NCBI GenBank assembly: GCA_052034865.1
Contig: JBPOIC010000033.1
Coordinates: forward strand, 1-64,000
DNA from: JBPOIC01 sp052034865
GTDB lineage: Bacteria; UBA10199; JADFYH01
Length of the DNA stretch: 64,000 nt
Reading direction: 5' to 3'
Positions 20,057-29,397 of the stretch are shown here, piece by piece (position 1 is the first letter of the stretch; each line of letters opens with the position of its first letter). Both the position numbers and the translations under genes were made by a program. The notes under the pieces were generated by a model. That model saw only the letters and a list, made by a program, of their open reading frames with translations, had not been told where the DNA came from and ran no database searches.

Positions 20057-20638
20057 ATGACTCTCATGAATTCTTCACTTCCCACACCTGAGCAGATGAC
20101 CGACATTCTGGATATCCAACCCATTGTCAGGTTAAATCTGGACTGGATTTTTTGGGGCTTGGGGATTTTTCTTCTGGTTTTGATTTTGGGCTTTTTGTTT
20201 TCTCGTTACTTCAATAACAGAAAGAAAATCCCTAAAGCCCAAAAGATTTCTCTCGCTTCGGTTTCTCCTTCCGAAGCGGCCCTGAAAGCCTTGTCCGAGC
20301 TGGATGCCATGGGACTTCTTGAGCGTGGACAATTTCGGAAATACTATTTTGAGCTCAGCGAAATTCTCAGACGCTTTCTTGAAGAGGTTTTTAAAATTCC
20401 GGCCATCGATGCAACCACCGAAGAGATTTTGCCAAAGCTTAAGACCTCCCGATTTTTTTCCGATGAGTCACAAGTCATGGTTCGAAAAAATCTTATACAT
20501 ATGGATCTGGTGAAGTTTGCCAAACTGACGCCTTCTCCTACAGAAATTCAGGGCCTTTATCAGGACCTGAAGCAACTCTTTTCAAAACCGGTTTCCTCTT
20601 CTTCGATTGACACTTTTTCTGATCAGACCCACGCATGA
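20057..20638 (+). CDS. Single-helix membrane protein, DUF4381-like, of the Bat operon
   Basis: A 193-residue protein with a periplasmic N-terminus (about 28 residues), one membrane helix (about 29-50, WIFWGLGIFLLVLILGFLF) and a cytoplasmic domain with RKYYFELSEILRRFLEEVF, typical of the small partner found between DUF58 and VWA genes in MoxR clusters. The same kind of domain is repeated at the C-terminus of BatD downstream. Its exact function is not known. The start is ATG 20057, with another ATG three codons later. The end overlaps batA by four bases (ATGA). Confidence 0.85.
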   Translation: MTLMNSSLPTPEQMTDILDIQPIVRLNLDWIFWGLGIFLLVLILGFLFSRYFNNRKKIPKAQKISLASVSPSEAALKALSELDAMGLLERGQFRKYYFELSEILRRFLEEVFKIPAIDATTEEILPKLKTSRFFSDESQVMVRKNLIHMDLVKFAKLTPSPTEIQGLYQDLKQLFSKPVSSSSIDTFSDQTHA

Positions 20639-21624
20639 GTCTTCGTTTTGCACATCCTCTGGTTTTAATTCTTTTGCTCCTTCTTCCTTTTTTCTTTGCC
20701 TACCGAAGAAAAGAGAAAAAGCAGAGCCTTCCATTTTCTTCTCTGCAGGGACTTCCTTTACCCAGGAGGACCTGGGGGATTTTGTATTTTCCACTTCTTT
20801 TACGCACCCTGGCGCTTGGTTTTTTAATTCTTGCTTTAGCTCGTCCCCAGCACGCCAATCAGTATACCGATGTGACGAGTGAGGGTGTCGATATCCTCCT
20901 CGCTCTCGATACCTCTGGCAGTATGCGTGCCCTGGATTTCAAGAGTGAAGGAGAAGAGGTCGATCGTCTGATCGCTGTAAAGCGGGTAGTGGCAGATTTT
21001 ATTCAGCATCGGGTAAGCGATCGGATAGGAATGGTTGTCTTTGGTGGAATGGCCTACACCCAGTCTCCCATGACGCTTGATTACGATCTTTTGCTTTCGT
21101 TTTTAAACCAGCTCGAGATTGGCGCGGCAGGTGAAGACACCGCCATTGGCGATGCCTTGGCTTTGTCGGTCAAGCGATTGAAAGATTTGCCCGGAAAAAC
21201 GAGGGTGATCATTCTTCTCACCGACGGACGGAACAATGCCGGATCTTTAAGCCCGCAAAGCGCCGCTGATCTGGCGGTCGAGTATGGCATCAAGGTCTAT
21301 ACGATCGGGGTGGGCACGCATGGCCCTGTGCCGGTGCTTGAGAAAACGATTTTTGGAATGCGAAAGGTCCTGGTTCAGCTGGATATCGATGAAGAAACCC
21401 TTCAGCAGATCGCGCAGCGTACGGGGGGGCAGTTTTTTCATGCTTCTGATACCGAAGGATTAAAACAGGTTTACGCGACCATCGATCAGCTCGAGAAAAC
21501 AACTGCCAAAACCAGGCACTTTGCGGAATATCACGAACTGTTTCGTATTCCACTCTTGCTGGCGTTGGGCCTTTTGTTGTTGGAGTGGGGACTGAAAGAG
21601 ACCTGGTTGAGGAGGATTCCCTGA
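20635..21624 (+). CDS. batA: BatA, membrane-anchored von Willebrand A protein
   Basis: A 329-residue protein: two N-terminal hydrophobic helices (about 5-20 and 55-75), a VWA domain from about residue 88 and a C-terminal helix (about 305-322). The MIDAS metal site is intact: DTSGSM (ILLALDTSGSMRALD), a Thr in GEDTAIGDAL and an Asp in ILLTDGRNNAG. Bat proteins are linked to stress or oxygen tolerance and to envelope assembly in other bacteria; mechanism is open. It overlaps the gene before it by four bases and batB by one. Confidence 0.93.
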   Translation: MSLRFAHPLVLILLLLLPFFFAYRRKEKKQSLPFSSLQGLPLPRRTWGILYFPLLLRTLALGFLILALARPQHANQYTDVTSEGVDILLALDTSGSMRALDFKSEGEEVDRLIAVKRVVADFIQHRVSDRIGMVVFGGMAYTQSPMTLDYDLLLSFLNQLEIGAAGEDTAIGDALALSVKRLKDLPGKTRVIILLTDGRNNAGSLSPQSAADLAVEYGIKVYTIGVGTHGPVPVLEKTIFGMRKVLVQLDIDEETLQQIAQRTGGQFFHASDTEGLKQVYATIDQLEKTTAKTRHFAEYHELFRIPLLLALGLLLLEWGLKETWLRRIP

Positions 21625-22631
21625 TGCGTTGGGGCCAAAGTCTTTATTTTCTTGTTTTGTTTCTCATTCCGTTGGGGATGGTTTTTTTTATTTTCACCGA
21701 AAAAAAACGCGTCCGCGATCTTTTGCGCCTGGCAGATTCTGTACTGCTTTCCCGTCTTCTTCCAAATTTCAATTCCACCCGACATAAAATCCGCAAACTT
21801 GCTTTTCTGATTTCTCTTTTTTTTCTCAGCCTTGCCCTCGCAGAGCCGCAGTGGGGCTATCACTGGGAAGATGTTGTCCGAAAAGGGGTCGATCTCATGC
21901 TGGTTGTTGATCTTTCCAATTCGATGAATGCGGAAGATCTAAAACCCTCCCGACTGATGCGCGTGCGCAGGAAAATTCAGGATCTGCTCAAGAAAGTCGA
22001 AGGAGATCGTGTGGGAATGGTCGTGTTTGCTGGCAGGGCCATCCAGCTTTGTCCACTCACTCTCGATTACCAGGCAATTACCCAGTTTATTGATTCGCTC
22101 TCACCCGATCTGATTCCCATTCAGGGAACCGATCTGAGTGGGGCCCTGGATCTTGCGATGAAGAATTTCAAGGATCCCAAATCCTCGAAAGCAATTTTGG
22201 TCATGAGCGATGGAGAGGATTTTTCGGAAGAGCTAAAAGAGATTGAAGGACGCCTGAAAAAAGAAGCGATTTCTGTTTATGTTTTGGGTTTTGGATCGAT
22301 CGAAGGGGCTCCAATCCCTCTGGAAAAAGGGGAGGGGGGATTCAAGCGCGACAGTGCGGGCAATGTGGTTTTATCAAAACTTGAAGAGACAACCCTCGGA
22401 CAGCTCGCCGCATCGACCGGAGGTATTTATGTCCGTTCGGTCACAGGCGATGAAGATCTGGATGAGCTTTATGTCAAAGGCTTAAAAGGCGTGCTGACGG
22501 ATCATGAAATCAAAGAGAGCAAAAAAAGGGTTTATGAGTCGCGTTTTCAGTGGCCCCTGGCTTTTGGCCTTCTGATTCTGGTGGCAGAGTTTTTGTGGAG
22601 AGAAAAAAATCTTCATAGAAAGAAAGATTAA
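21624..22631 (+). CDS. batB: BatB, membrane-anchored von Willebrand A protein
   Basis: A 335-residue paralogue of BatA with the same plan: two N-terminal helices, a VWA domain and a C-terminal helix followed by a short basic tail. The MIDAS motif reads DLSNSM (LVVDLSNSMNAED), with QGTDLSGALD and VMSDGEDFSEE completing the site. ATG 21624 overlaps the batA TGA (TGATG) and has GAGGAGG eight bases upstream, so the longer in-frame extension into batA was discarded. BatA and BatB probably form a complex in the membrane with MoxR acting from the cytoplasm. Confidence 0.93.
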   Translation: MRWGQSLYFLVLFLIPLGMVFFIFTEKKRVRDLLRLADSVLLSRLLPNFNSTRHKIRKLAFLISLFFLSLALAEPQWGYHWEDVVRKGVDLMLVVDLSNSMNAEDLKPSRLMRVRRKIQDLLKKVEGDRVGMVVFAGRAIQLCPLTLDYQAITQFIDSLSPDLIPIQGTDLSGALDLAMKNFKDPKSSKAILVMSDGEDFSEELKEIEGRLKKEAISVYVLGFGSIEGAPIPLEKGEGGFKRDSAGNVVLSKLEETTLGQLAASTGGIYVRSVTGDEDLDELYVKGLKGVLTDHEIKESKKRVYESRFQWPLAFGLLILVAEFLWREKNLHRKKD

Positions 22632-22635
22632 AAAA

Positions 22636-23565
22636 ATGTTTCGTGTGTTTATTTTCATTTTGGCCCTTATCTTCCAGACTTTACTTTTGGGAAGTATTTC
22701 TCTCTGGGCAAACCCGAGTTCTGTTTATGAAAACTATCGGGGTGAAAAAGCCTATGAGGCCAAACAGTATGATCAGGCCCGCGAGCATTTTTCCCAAGGG
22801 CTGGTAGAGGATTCAGAAAATTATCGGGCGGCTTATAATCTTGGAAATTCCTTTTACCGGATGGGAGATTTTGAAAAGGCCCAGGAAAGTTATCAAAAAG
22901 CGACAGGGGCTTTTGATTCGAAGTTAAAAGAACAGGCCTTTTATAATCTGGGAAACAGCCAGTATCGTCTGGGTCAGCTTGAAGACGCGATTCAATCCTA
23001 CGGAACGGCGCTCAATTTAAACCCGGATAATGCCCAGGCAAAACTGAATCTGGAATTTGTGAAACGTAAACTGCAGGAGAAACAGCAGAAAGAAAAATCC
23101 CGCTCCTCTACCGAATCTTCATCCTCCTCTGAATCTTCAAATTCTTCTTCGGGCAGTTCTGAATCTGAAAACTCAACGGAATCTTCTCCATCCAATACAG
23201 AGAATAACGCTACTTCATCGCCCAAACCTTCTGATTCTGACACTTCAAAGAACCATGATAAATCGGGTGAGAAATCATCTGATCAAAATTCACCGTCCTC
23301 TGAAAATTCTTCTTCTACAACCCAAGGATCCACCTCGCCGAAAGAAGAGTCCAAAAAAGATAGAACCGAAAAGGCTTTGAATGAAAATCCTTTGGAGGAT
23401 TCTCAAAAGGATGGAGGTCAGGGTGCCGTAAATTCAGAAAAACGTCTCGGACGAAAAACCGCTGAGCAATGGCTGAATGCCCTCGATGAAGATCCTTCAG
23501 CGATTCTTAAAAATCAGATTCAGAAAAAAATGGGAGTGAGTAGAAAGATGCCAAAGGATTGGTAG
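22636..23565 (+). CDS. batC: BatC, TPR protein with a long Ser/Glu-rich linker
   Basis: A 309-residue exported protein: signal peptide (about 1-26), then two to three tetratricopeptide repeats (AAYNLGNSFYRMGDFEKAQE and AFYNLGNSQYRLGQLEDAIQ) up to about residue 145. From about 150 to 255 it is low complexity, dominated by Ser, Glu, Asn and Lys. It ends with a short conserved-looking tail (TAEQWLNALDEDPSAILKNQ) before a basic end. The TPRs suggest scaffolding of the periplasmic parts of BatA/B/D. It begins five bases after batB. Confidence 0.9.
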   Translation: MFRVFIFILALIFQTLLLGSISLWANPSSVYENYRGEKAYEAKQYDQAREHFSQGLVEDSENYRAAYNLGNSFYRMGDFEKAQESYQKATGAFDSKLKEQAFYNLGNSQYRLGQLEDAIQSYGTALNLNPDNAQAKLNLEFVKRKLQEKQQKEKSRSSTESSSSSESSNSSSGSSESENSTESSPSNTENNATSSPKPSDSDTSKNHDKSGEKSSDQNSPSSENSSSTTQGSTSPKEESKKDRTEKALNENPLEDSQKDGGQGAVNSEKRLGRKTAEQWLNALDEDPSAILKNQIQKKMGVSRKMPKDW

Positions 23566-23589
23566 ATTCAAGGAAAGCGAGTTTATTGC

Positions 23590-25452
23590 ATGCCTCATTT
23601 TAAATTATCCAGACAGGTTCTTTTTTGGATGTCCCTTTTTCTTTTCTTCTTCTCTTTTCCGATTAAAGCCGAAGAAGTCGTTTTGGAATCCTTCGTCGAC
23701 AAACAAACCGTTGCCCTGGATGATCAGCTTGTTCTCACGATTCGGATCAAGGGTGCGGCTGACACATCGAGTCCTGAAATTTCAAGTCGGGGTAATTTTG
23801 ATGTTCTTTCTCAAGGTTTTGCCCCGTCGATGCGGGTTGTGAATGGCGTAGTTTCGGTTTCCAAGGAATACACTTATATTCTGGCACCTCGTGCGACGGG
23901 AAAGTTTCAGATTGGTCCCATCACCGTGAAGTCCAATGGACAAGAGTATAAAACCGGTCCACTCGAAGTTACCGTCACCCAGAGAACACTCTATCAACTT
24001 CCGCCTCTTCCCAAAGGGGCGCCTTTTCCTGGAATGCCCAATCAGAATCCGGCCCTTCCAGCATTACCTTCAAATCCATCCGGGCAAGCATCTCCTGCAA
24101 ATCGAAAAGATGTTTTCGCAACGGCCGAGGTCGATAATTCCACGCCATATGTGGGGCAACAGATCCTGTATCAATTTCGGGTCTATACAAACAAAAACAT
24201 GGCGAATGGAAAATTCGAACTTCCGGATTTCAAGGATTTTCAGGCAGAGGAGATACAGAAGGGGAGGAGCTTTGTTCAGGAAATGGGAGGGGGTAAATAT
24301 CAGGTCAATGAGTTCAGCATCATTCTCATTCCAAAAATACCAGGACAACAGGTCATCGAGCCAACAACGATCAAAGGTGATGTGGAAGAGATGGACGATC
24401 TTTCCTCTGCTTTTAGCGACCCTTTTTTCACAATGCGGCATTCCATTGCGAAACCGCGAATTTTAAAAACCCAGGAGGTAAACGTTCAGGTACGCGAACT
24501 TCCTGCGAATGCCCCGTCAGGGTTTAAAGGCCTAGTCGGCAATTTCAGGCTGGAGTCCGGGATTTCCACTCAGGCACTGTCAACAGGAGAAACCGCCACC
24601 TTAACTTTAAAACTGTCGGGTGATGGGAATTTTCAGGATGCCCAGCTGGCGGAAACCTTTCAGCTTGCGGGGGCTAAGATCTATGAAGACAAGCCCAGTG
24701 TCGATCTTCAAAAAAATCTCTCTGGACTTTCAGGTACCAAGAGTTTTGGATTTGCGATCGTGCCAGAAGTTCCAGGCCGCCTGAAAATCCCATCCCTTTC
24801 GATTGTTTATTTTGATCCCAAAAAAGAAACCTATGAAACCCTGCGCAGTCAGGAGGTTGAAATTCAGGTGACGCCTTCTACCCAGCAGGAAAACCTGGCC
24901 AAGATCCAGGCCACACAGCAGGGTGGAAAAATTGTCGATGCACTCGCCGAGGATATCGCCAGCATTCACCGAGGTCCACTTCATCAGCAGACCTTGTCCC
25001 CTTACTTCTTCAAAACCATGATTCTGGTTTTTACACTTCCTCCCATTGTTACAGCCCTTACCTTGCTGATTCGCCGCCGCCGCCGCTGGGTTTCAGAGAA
25101 CGGTGATTATCTTAGAAAAAAACAGGCCTTATCGCATGCGATTGGGGAGATTCGTAAAATGGATCTTTCCAAAAAATCAGAAATACCTAAAAACCTGAGC
25201 GCCATTCTAAAAGGCTATCTGGGGGATAAATTCAGCAAGGTCGGAAAGGCACTCACTCCCGTCGAAGTTGAGATTTTGCTAGAGCAGGGTAGTTTTGGAA
25301 AACAGGCCGGCCGTGGAATGCGAGAATTTTTAGAGATGCTGGATTCCTGGATTTATGGGGAGCTTCCGCGCGAAGAAGGTTGGGAGAAGAATGCAAAGTC
25401 GCAGGCCATTGAGATCTTAAAAGAAATTGATCACCAAAGGGGAATGGGATGA
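23590..25452 (+). CDS. batD: BatD, secreted/membrane oxygen-tolerance protein
   Basis: A 620-residue protein with a signal peptide (about 1-27), several immunoglobulin-like beta domains that match the BatD family (ESFVDKQTVALDDQLVLTIR at the start; GNFRLESGISTQALSTGET in the middle), a single membrane helix near residue 475-495 followed by a basic stop-transfer (RRRRRW), and a cytoplasmic helical domain with KGYLGDKFSKVGKALTPVEV similar to the DUF4381-like gene upstream. Role within the Bat complex is known only in outline. It overlaps batE by four bases (ATGA). Confidence 0.92.
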   Translation: MPHFKLSRQVLFWMSLFLFFFSFPIKAEEVVLESFVDKQTVALDDQLVLTIRIKGAADTSSPEISSRGNFDVLSQGFAPSMRVVNGVVSVSKEYTYILAPRATGKFQIGPITVKSNGQEYKTGPLEVTVTQRTLYQLPPLPKGAPFPGMPNQNPALPALPSNPSGQASPANRKDVFATAEVDNSTPYVGQQILYQFRVYTNKNMANGKFELPDFKDFQAEEIQKGRSFVQEMGGGKYQVNEFSIILIPKIPGQQVIEPTTIKGDVEEMDDLSSAFSDPFFTMRHSIAKPRILKTQEVNVQVRELPANAPSGFKGLVGNFRLESGISTQALSTGETATLTLKLSGDGNFQDAQLAETFQLAGAKIYEDKPSVDLQKNLSGLSGTKSFGFAIVPEVPGRLKIPSLSIVYFDPKKETYETLRSQEVEIQVTPSTQQENLAKIQATQQGGKIVDALAEDIASIHRGPLHQQTLSPYFFKTMILVFTLPPIVTALTLLIRRRRRWVSENGDYLRKKQALSHAIGEIRKMDLSKKSEIPKNLSAILKGYLGDKFSKVGKALTPVEVEILLEQGSFGKQAGRGMREFLEMLDSWIYGELPREEGWEKNAKSQAIEILKEIDHQRGMG

Positions 25453-26216
25453 AAAAATTACAAAAGGCAGCACTTCTGTTGTATTTCTCAATTTTTATCT
25501 GTCGATTCTCTTTCGGAGCCGCTTTAGACGTTCAATTCCAGTTTGATCAGGCCAACGAGGCCTATACGGCTCAGGATTATTCTCGAGCGATCAGTCTTTA
25601 TCAGGGCCTGGTTGAAAAAGGGATAAACTCTGGGGATCTTTATTACAACCTGGGCAATGCCTGTTTTCGCTCGGGCAGGATGGGACAAGCCGTTATTTCC
25701 TACTTGACTGCCTTGCGTTTGACTCCGCGCAATCCGGATCTTATCGCGAACGCGCGCTATGTGATGGGAAAGCGCATTGATCGAATAGAGCCTTCCCTGT
25801 TTTCTAGAGTTCGTGACTCTTTACTTTGGGGCGGACGTGTTTTGAATCTTCAGGAAATCTGGATCCTGGCCGCAACTCTCTACGGGATTTTCTTTTTCAC
25901 ACTCGTACTTCATCTTAGAAAAACGACCCGATTTCGCAAAACCCTTTCTGGAGTTCTGCTCTTTCTGAATCTTTATTTTCTCCCGGTTGCACTGGCGAAG
26001 ACCTGGCAGGAAAGAGGGCAAATTACAGGCGTACTGGTTTCACCCGTCACAACGATTTACTCCGAGCCAACAAGCAGCTCTGTAAAGCTTTTTGAATTAC
26101 ACGAAGGAGTGGTGGTAGTGGTGAAAGAAACCCGGGGCGAATTTCAAAAAATTGAGTTGGAGGATGGGAAAAAAGGATGGACCCAGGCACGGAATATTCA
26201 AGAGGTGGGGAGGTAG
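25449..26216 (+). CDS. batE: BatE, TPR plus SH3-like membrane protein
   Basis: A 255-residue protein. After a signal sequence (about 1-24) come TPR units (FDQANEAYTAQDYSRAISLY, LYYNLGNACFRSGRMGQAVI), then two membrane helices (about 135-155 and 165-182) and a C-terminal bacterial SH3-like domain (VSPVTTIYSEPTSSSVKLFEL ending in KGWTQ). This order of TPR, helices and SH3 is characteristic of BatE. It closes the MoxR-Bat operon. No clear terminator follows, only a GC-rich palindrome about 45 bases later. Confidence 0.9.
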   Translation: MKKLQKAALLLYFSIFICRFSFGAALDVQFQFDQANEAYTAQDYSRAISLYQGLVEKGINSGDLYYNLGNACFRSGRMGQAVISYLTALRLTPRNPDLIANARYVMGKRIDRIEPSLFSRVRDSLLWGGRVLNLQEIWILAATLYGIFFFTLVLHLRKTTRFRKTLSGVLLFLNLYFLPVALAKTWQERGQITGVLVSPVTTIYSEPTSSSVKLFELHEGVVVVVKETRGEFQKIELEDGKKGWTQARNIQEVGR

Positions 26217-26260
26217 GATGGTTCCTGAATTCTGAATTATGGATTCAGATTGTTTTTATT

Positions 26261-26277
26261 CCCCTCCTTTGGAGGGG
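26261..26277. repeat. Short GC-rich palindrome in the batE-mcd spacer
   Basis: CCCCTCC (26261-26267) and GGAGGGG (26271-26277) pair around TTT, and are followed by TGCCAGGCGGGGTG. It looks like a dispersed REP-type element, because the flanks are degenerate copies of ATTCTGAAT-like words rather than gene sequence. There is no T run on the 3' side, so it is not a good terminator. The rest of the 249-base spacer (26217-26465) holds nothing else recognisable. Confidence 0.45.
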
Positions 26278-26465
26278 TGCCAGGCGGGGTGAAGTGATCG
26301 AGAAATGAATTCAAGGATTCTTCTATCTTCTGGATTCTGAATCCTGCGTTCTGATTTCATCCCCACTGTCTCCCTCAACCAGGCGCAGCGGTTGACAGCG
26401 AACGAAGGATCTCGTTAAAAGCGTGGCCCAGCAAAATCTCATCCATCCCAAAAATAAGGATATTT

Positions 26466-28112
26466 ATGAATCTCACTCAAGCCTTAAAAGCTGCAAAAGA
26501 TTTACTCACACACGTGACAAAGTTTTTGGCCCAGAAAACCTCTGAGGGAAAAGAGGTTTCAACCGCCAAACTCGATACACTTCAAACCACGGCTTATGAC
26601 CTGGCCTGGATTTCCTCCGAAGTTTACGCCGCCGAGCAAATCATTGCCTATGCCGATCGCCATCCTGGTGAGCTGGAAAAAGCGCTTGCTGAATTTTTTA
26701 CCGCCGAGGTTGTGACCCATTTTTCAGAAAAAGTGAGCTATCATTTTAAAGAATGGGGCGTGCAAGAAAGCATTCTCCATGAAACCATCTGGAAGCCTGA
26801 GCTCACCAAAGAGGTTGAACAGATTTTAACCCCTTCCAACTACACTCGCATTGCCCAACTGATTCAAAAATCCGGTCATGGTGGAACTTACGGACTCGAT
26901 GAACAGCACGAGATGTTCCGCGAAAGCTTCAAAAAATTTGCCGAAGATCAGGTGCGTCCTTTAGCCGAAAAGGTCCATCGCCACGATCACCTCATCCCTC
27001 AGGAAATCGTTGATGGTTTAAAAGAAATGGGCTGTTTCGGTCTTTCGATTCCTCAAAAATTTGGTGGATTTCAGGACGATGCCCAGCCCGATAACACCGG
27101 CATGGTGGTTGTGACCGAAGAGCTTTCACGTGGATCGTTAGGGATCGCCGGAAGTTTGATTACCCGTCCTGAGATTCTTTCTAAGGCGATTTTGAAAGGG
27201 GGAACCGACGAGCAGAAAACAAAGTGGCTTCCCTTGCTGGCCACTGGAGAAAAAATGGCCGCGGTAGCGGTGACCGAGCCTGATTTCGGAAGCGATGTCG
27301 CTGGAATGAAAGTGACGGCGCGTCCCCAGGAATCCAATGGTAAAAAAGGATGGGTGATCAATGGCGTGAAGACCTGGTGCACCTTTGCCGGTTATGCCGA
27401 CACACTCATGGTTCTTTGCCGCACCGATCCGGATCTTTCCAAAAAGCATAAAGGGATGTCGATTTTGATCGCCGAAAAACCCCGTTTTGAAGGCCATGAA
27501 TTCAAATACGATCAGCCCGAACATGGCGGTCACATCGAAGGAAAAGCCATTCCCACCATTGGATACCGCGGCATGCACTCTTATGAAGTTGCCTTCGAAA
27601 ATTACTGGGTGCCTGAAGAAAATCTGATTGGCGGTGAATCTGGCTTGGGAAAAGGGTTTTATTTTCAGATGGAAGGCTTCGCCGGCGGACGCCTTCAAAC
27701 TGCCGCCCGAGCGACTGGCGTGATGCAGGCCGCTTTTGAATCCGCTTTGCGCTATTCGAATGAGCGCAAGGTGTTTGGAAAACCGATTTTCGAATATGGC
27801 ATGACCCAGTGGAAGCTGGTGCGCATGGCAGCTCTCATTCAGGCGGCCCGTCAGGCAACGTATCATGCCTGTCAATTGATGGATCAGCATCAGGGCCAGA
27901 TGGAAGCTTCCCTTATTAAATTCTACGCTTCTAAAATCAGCGAATGGGTTGCGCGTGAAGCCCTTCAGATTCACGGAGGATACGGCTACGCCGAAGAATA
28001 TGCCGTCAGCCGATTCTTCGTCGATGCGCGCGTGTTCTCAATTTTCGAAGGAGCTGAAGAAGTGCTTGCCTTACGCGTGATCGCGCCGGCGCTTTTGAAG
28101 CAGTATTTGTAG
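26466..28112 (+). CDS. mcd: Acyl-CoA dehydrogenase with N-terminal extension, probable (2S)-methylsuccinyl-CoA dehydrogenase
   Basis: A 548-residue flavoprotein. Residues about 150-548 form the acyl-CoA dehydrogenase fold (YGLDEQHEMFRESFKKFAED, FAD region VTEPDFGSDVAGMKV and KTWCTFAG, C-terminal QIHGGYGYAEEYAVSRFFVD). The catalytic base is likely the Glu in IFEGAEEV. The extra 150 N-terminal residues and the total length match the methylsuccinyl-CoA dehydrogenase of the ethylmalonyl-CoA pathway, which oxidises (2S)-methylsuccinyl-CoA to mesaconyl-CoA. The next gene encodes the matching hydratase type, which strengthens the call. Other pathway genes are not in the window. AAGGA precedes the ATG. 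An alternative is another branched acyl-CoA dehydrogenase. Confidence 0.75.
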   Translation: MNLTQALKAAKDLLTHVTKFLAQKTSEGKEVSTAKLDTLQTTAYDLAWISSEVYAAEQIIAYADRHPGELEKALAEFFTAEVVTHFSEKVSYHFKEWGVQESILHETIWKPELTKEVEQILTPSNYTRIAQLIQKSGHGGTYGLDEQHEMFRESFKKFAEDQVRPLAEKVHRHDHLIPQEIVDGLKEMGCFGLSIPQKFGGFQDDAQPDNTGMVVVTEELSRGSLGIAGSLITRPEILSKAILKGGTDEQKTKWLPLLATGEKMAAVAVTEPDFGSDVAGMKVTARPQESNGKKGWVINGVKTWCTFAGYADTLMVLCRTDPDLSKKHKGMSILIAEKPRFEGHEFKYDQPEHGGHIEGKAIPTIGYRGMHSYEVAFENYWVPEENLIGGESGLGKGFYFQMEGFAGGRLQTAARATGVMQAAFESALRYSNERKVFGKPIFEYGMTQWKLVRMAALIQAARQATYHACQLMDQHQGQMEASLIKFYASKISEWVAREALQIHGGYGYAEEYAVSRFFVDARVFSIFEGAEEVLALRVIAPALLKQYL

Positions 28113-28145
28113 ACTACGACATTTTAAACAAACCAGGAGATTTCC

Positions 28146-29312
28146 ATGAGTTCATCCAAAATTCCTTATCCCAAATTCGAAGAATTGGCTCCGAAGCAGG
28201 AGATTCAGCTCAATCAAATCAAAACCCTTCAATATGGTCGTGTGCTTGAAGATCTGGAAGAGGGTGAGGTGTTCTGTCATCCCCGAGGTATCACAATCGA
28301 TCGCGCCTTTGCCGTCGATTTTGCAACCACCTTTATGGAAACCAATCCTCTTTATCTCAATGCCGAGTATGCACGCACTCATGGTTTTTCCGATCTCGTT
28401 GTTTCTCCCTTAATGGTGATGAATGTGGCGCTTTCTTTGGGAGTGCAAAACGATTCTGAAAAGGCGATTGCAAATCTGGGTTATTACAATGTGTGTTTTG
28501 TGAAGCCCGTTTATCCCGGCGATACCTTACGCTCGATGACGAAGGTTTTAAAGCGCGACATGAAAGAAGGTGGAAAACCTGGAATTGCAACGATTCGCAC
28601 GATTGCCCTTAATCAAAAAGAAGAATTAGTACTTCAATACGATCGCAAGATAATGGTTGCACCTGCGGGAAAAAAAACCGAAGCGAGTACGATTGCCAAT
28701 CAACCTTTCCCTCAGATGGAAACCCCCACGATGGAGCTTCCCAATTTCCCAGCTTCGTTTCCCAAAAATCTGACCGGCGTTCGCACCTATTTTGAAGATT
28801 TTCAGGTGGGCGATATCTACGTGCACTCCAACGGACGCACGATCACGGATGAACATTTCCCCTGGACCTATAAAGTGATGAACACGCATCCATTACACTA
28901 CGATCGTCTTTATTCGACGGCACGTACGGGTGCGATGAGCGGTGAGCCCATTGTTTACGGCGGTTTGGTGTTTGCGTGGCTGGCGGGTTTGGCAAGCCGA
29001 GATACAACAGAGAACTCACTCATCGATTTTGGGTATACCGAAGGCTATCACACACAACCGGCCGTGAGCGGTGATACGGTTTATGCCTTATCCCGCGTTC
29101 TTTCCAAAACTGACGCTCCTGCGGGAATTCCGGGTGGTATCGTCACTTTCCAAATGATCGGTGTAAAAAACATCCGTGCAAACCAGGCCCTCGAAAAATT
29201 CGGCGCCGATTTGTTCATTAAGGAAAACGATAAAAAGAAATTGGGAAAAGAAAAAATTCCCGAAAAGATCTTCGAGATTGAAAGACGCGTGTTGATTAAG
29301 AAGAAGGGGTAA
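28146..29312 (+). CDS. mch: Double-hotdog MaoC-type hydratase, probable mesaconyl-CoA hydratase
   Basis: A 388-residue protein with two MaoC-like hotdog domains: the first at about 35-170 (with [20 protein letters not shown]), the second at about 215-370 ([26 protein letters not shown]). The tandem layout and the segments IANLGY and [13 protein letters not shown] fit mesaconyl-CoA hydratase (beta-methylmalyl-CoA dehydratase) of the ethylmalonyl-CoA pathway, which hydrates the product of the preceding enzyme. It lies 33 bases after mcd with its own AGGAG, so the two form an operon. About 45 extra N-terminal residues compared with the usual enzyme are noted. Substrate is inferred from context. 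Confidence 0.72.
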   Translation: MSSSKIPYPKFEELAPKQEIQLNQIKTLQYGRVLEDLEEGEVFCHPRGITIDRAFAVDFATTFMETNPLYLNAEYARTHGFSDLVVSPLMVMNVALSLGVQNDSEKAIANLGYYNVCFVKPVYPGDTLRSMTKVLKRDMKEGGKPGIATIRTIALNQKEELVLQYDRKIMVAPAGKKTEASTIANQPFPQMETPTMELPNFPASFPKNLTGVRTYFEDFQVGDIYVHSNGRTITDEHFPWTYKVMNTHPLHYDRLYSTARTGAMSGEPIVYGGLVFAWLAGLASRDTTENSLIDFGYTEGYHTQPAVSGDTVYALSRVLSKTDAPAGIPGGIVTFQMIGVKNIRANQALEKFGADLFIKENDKKKLGKEKIPEKIFEIERRVLIKKKG

Positions 29313-29344
29313 AGACGTTATGGGTTATGGGTTGGGAGAAGTAG

Positions 29345-29370
29345 GGGCGTCCGCCTGAGGCGGATCGCCC
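29345..29370. repeat. GC-rich palindrome between convergent genes
   Basis: TCCGCCT (29350-29356) and AGGCGGA (29358-29364) flank a single G, and the outer GGGCG/CGCCC extends the pairing with one bulged base. It lies between the 3' ends of mch (+) and the FtsX-like gene (-). A TTATGGGTTATGGG run lies just before it. It resembles a REP-type dispersed element and may also limit read-through in both directions, though no T run is present. Confidence 0.5.
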
Positions 29371-29397
29371 GCAAACACCCTCCTGCCCTGGATGTAC

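Noticed and set aside
27138..27974. Open frame of 278 codons opposite the acyl-CoA dehydrogenase gene
   Set aside because: It is a shadow of strong codon bias in the real gene, and the amino acid order has no recognisable motif.
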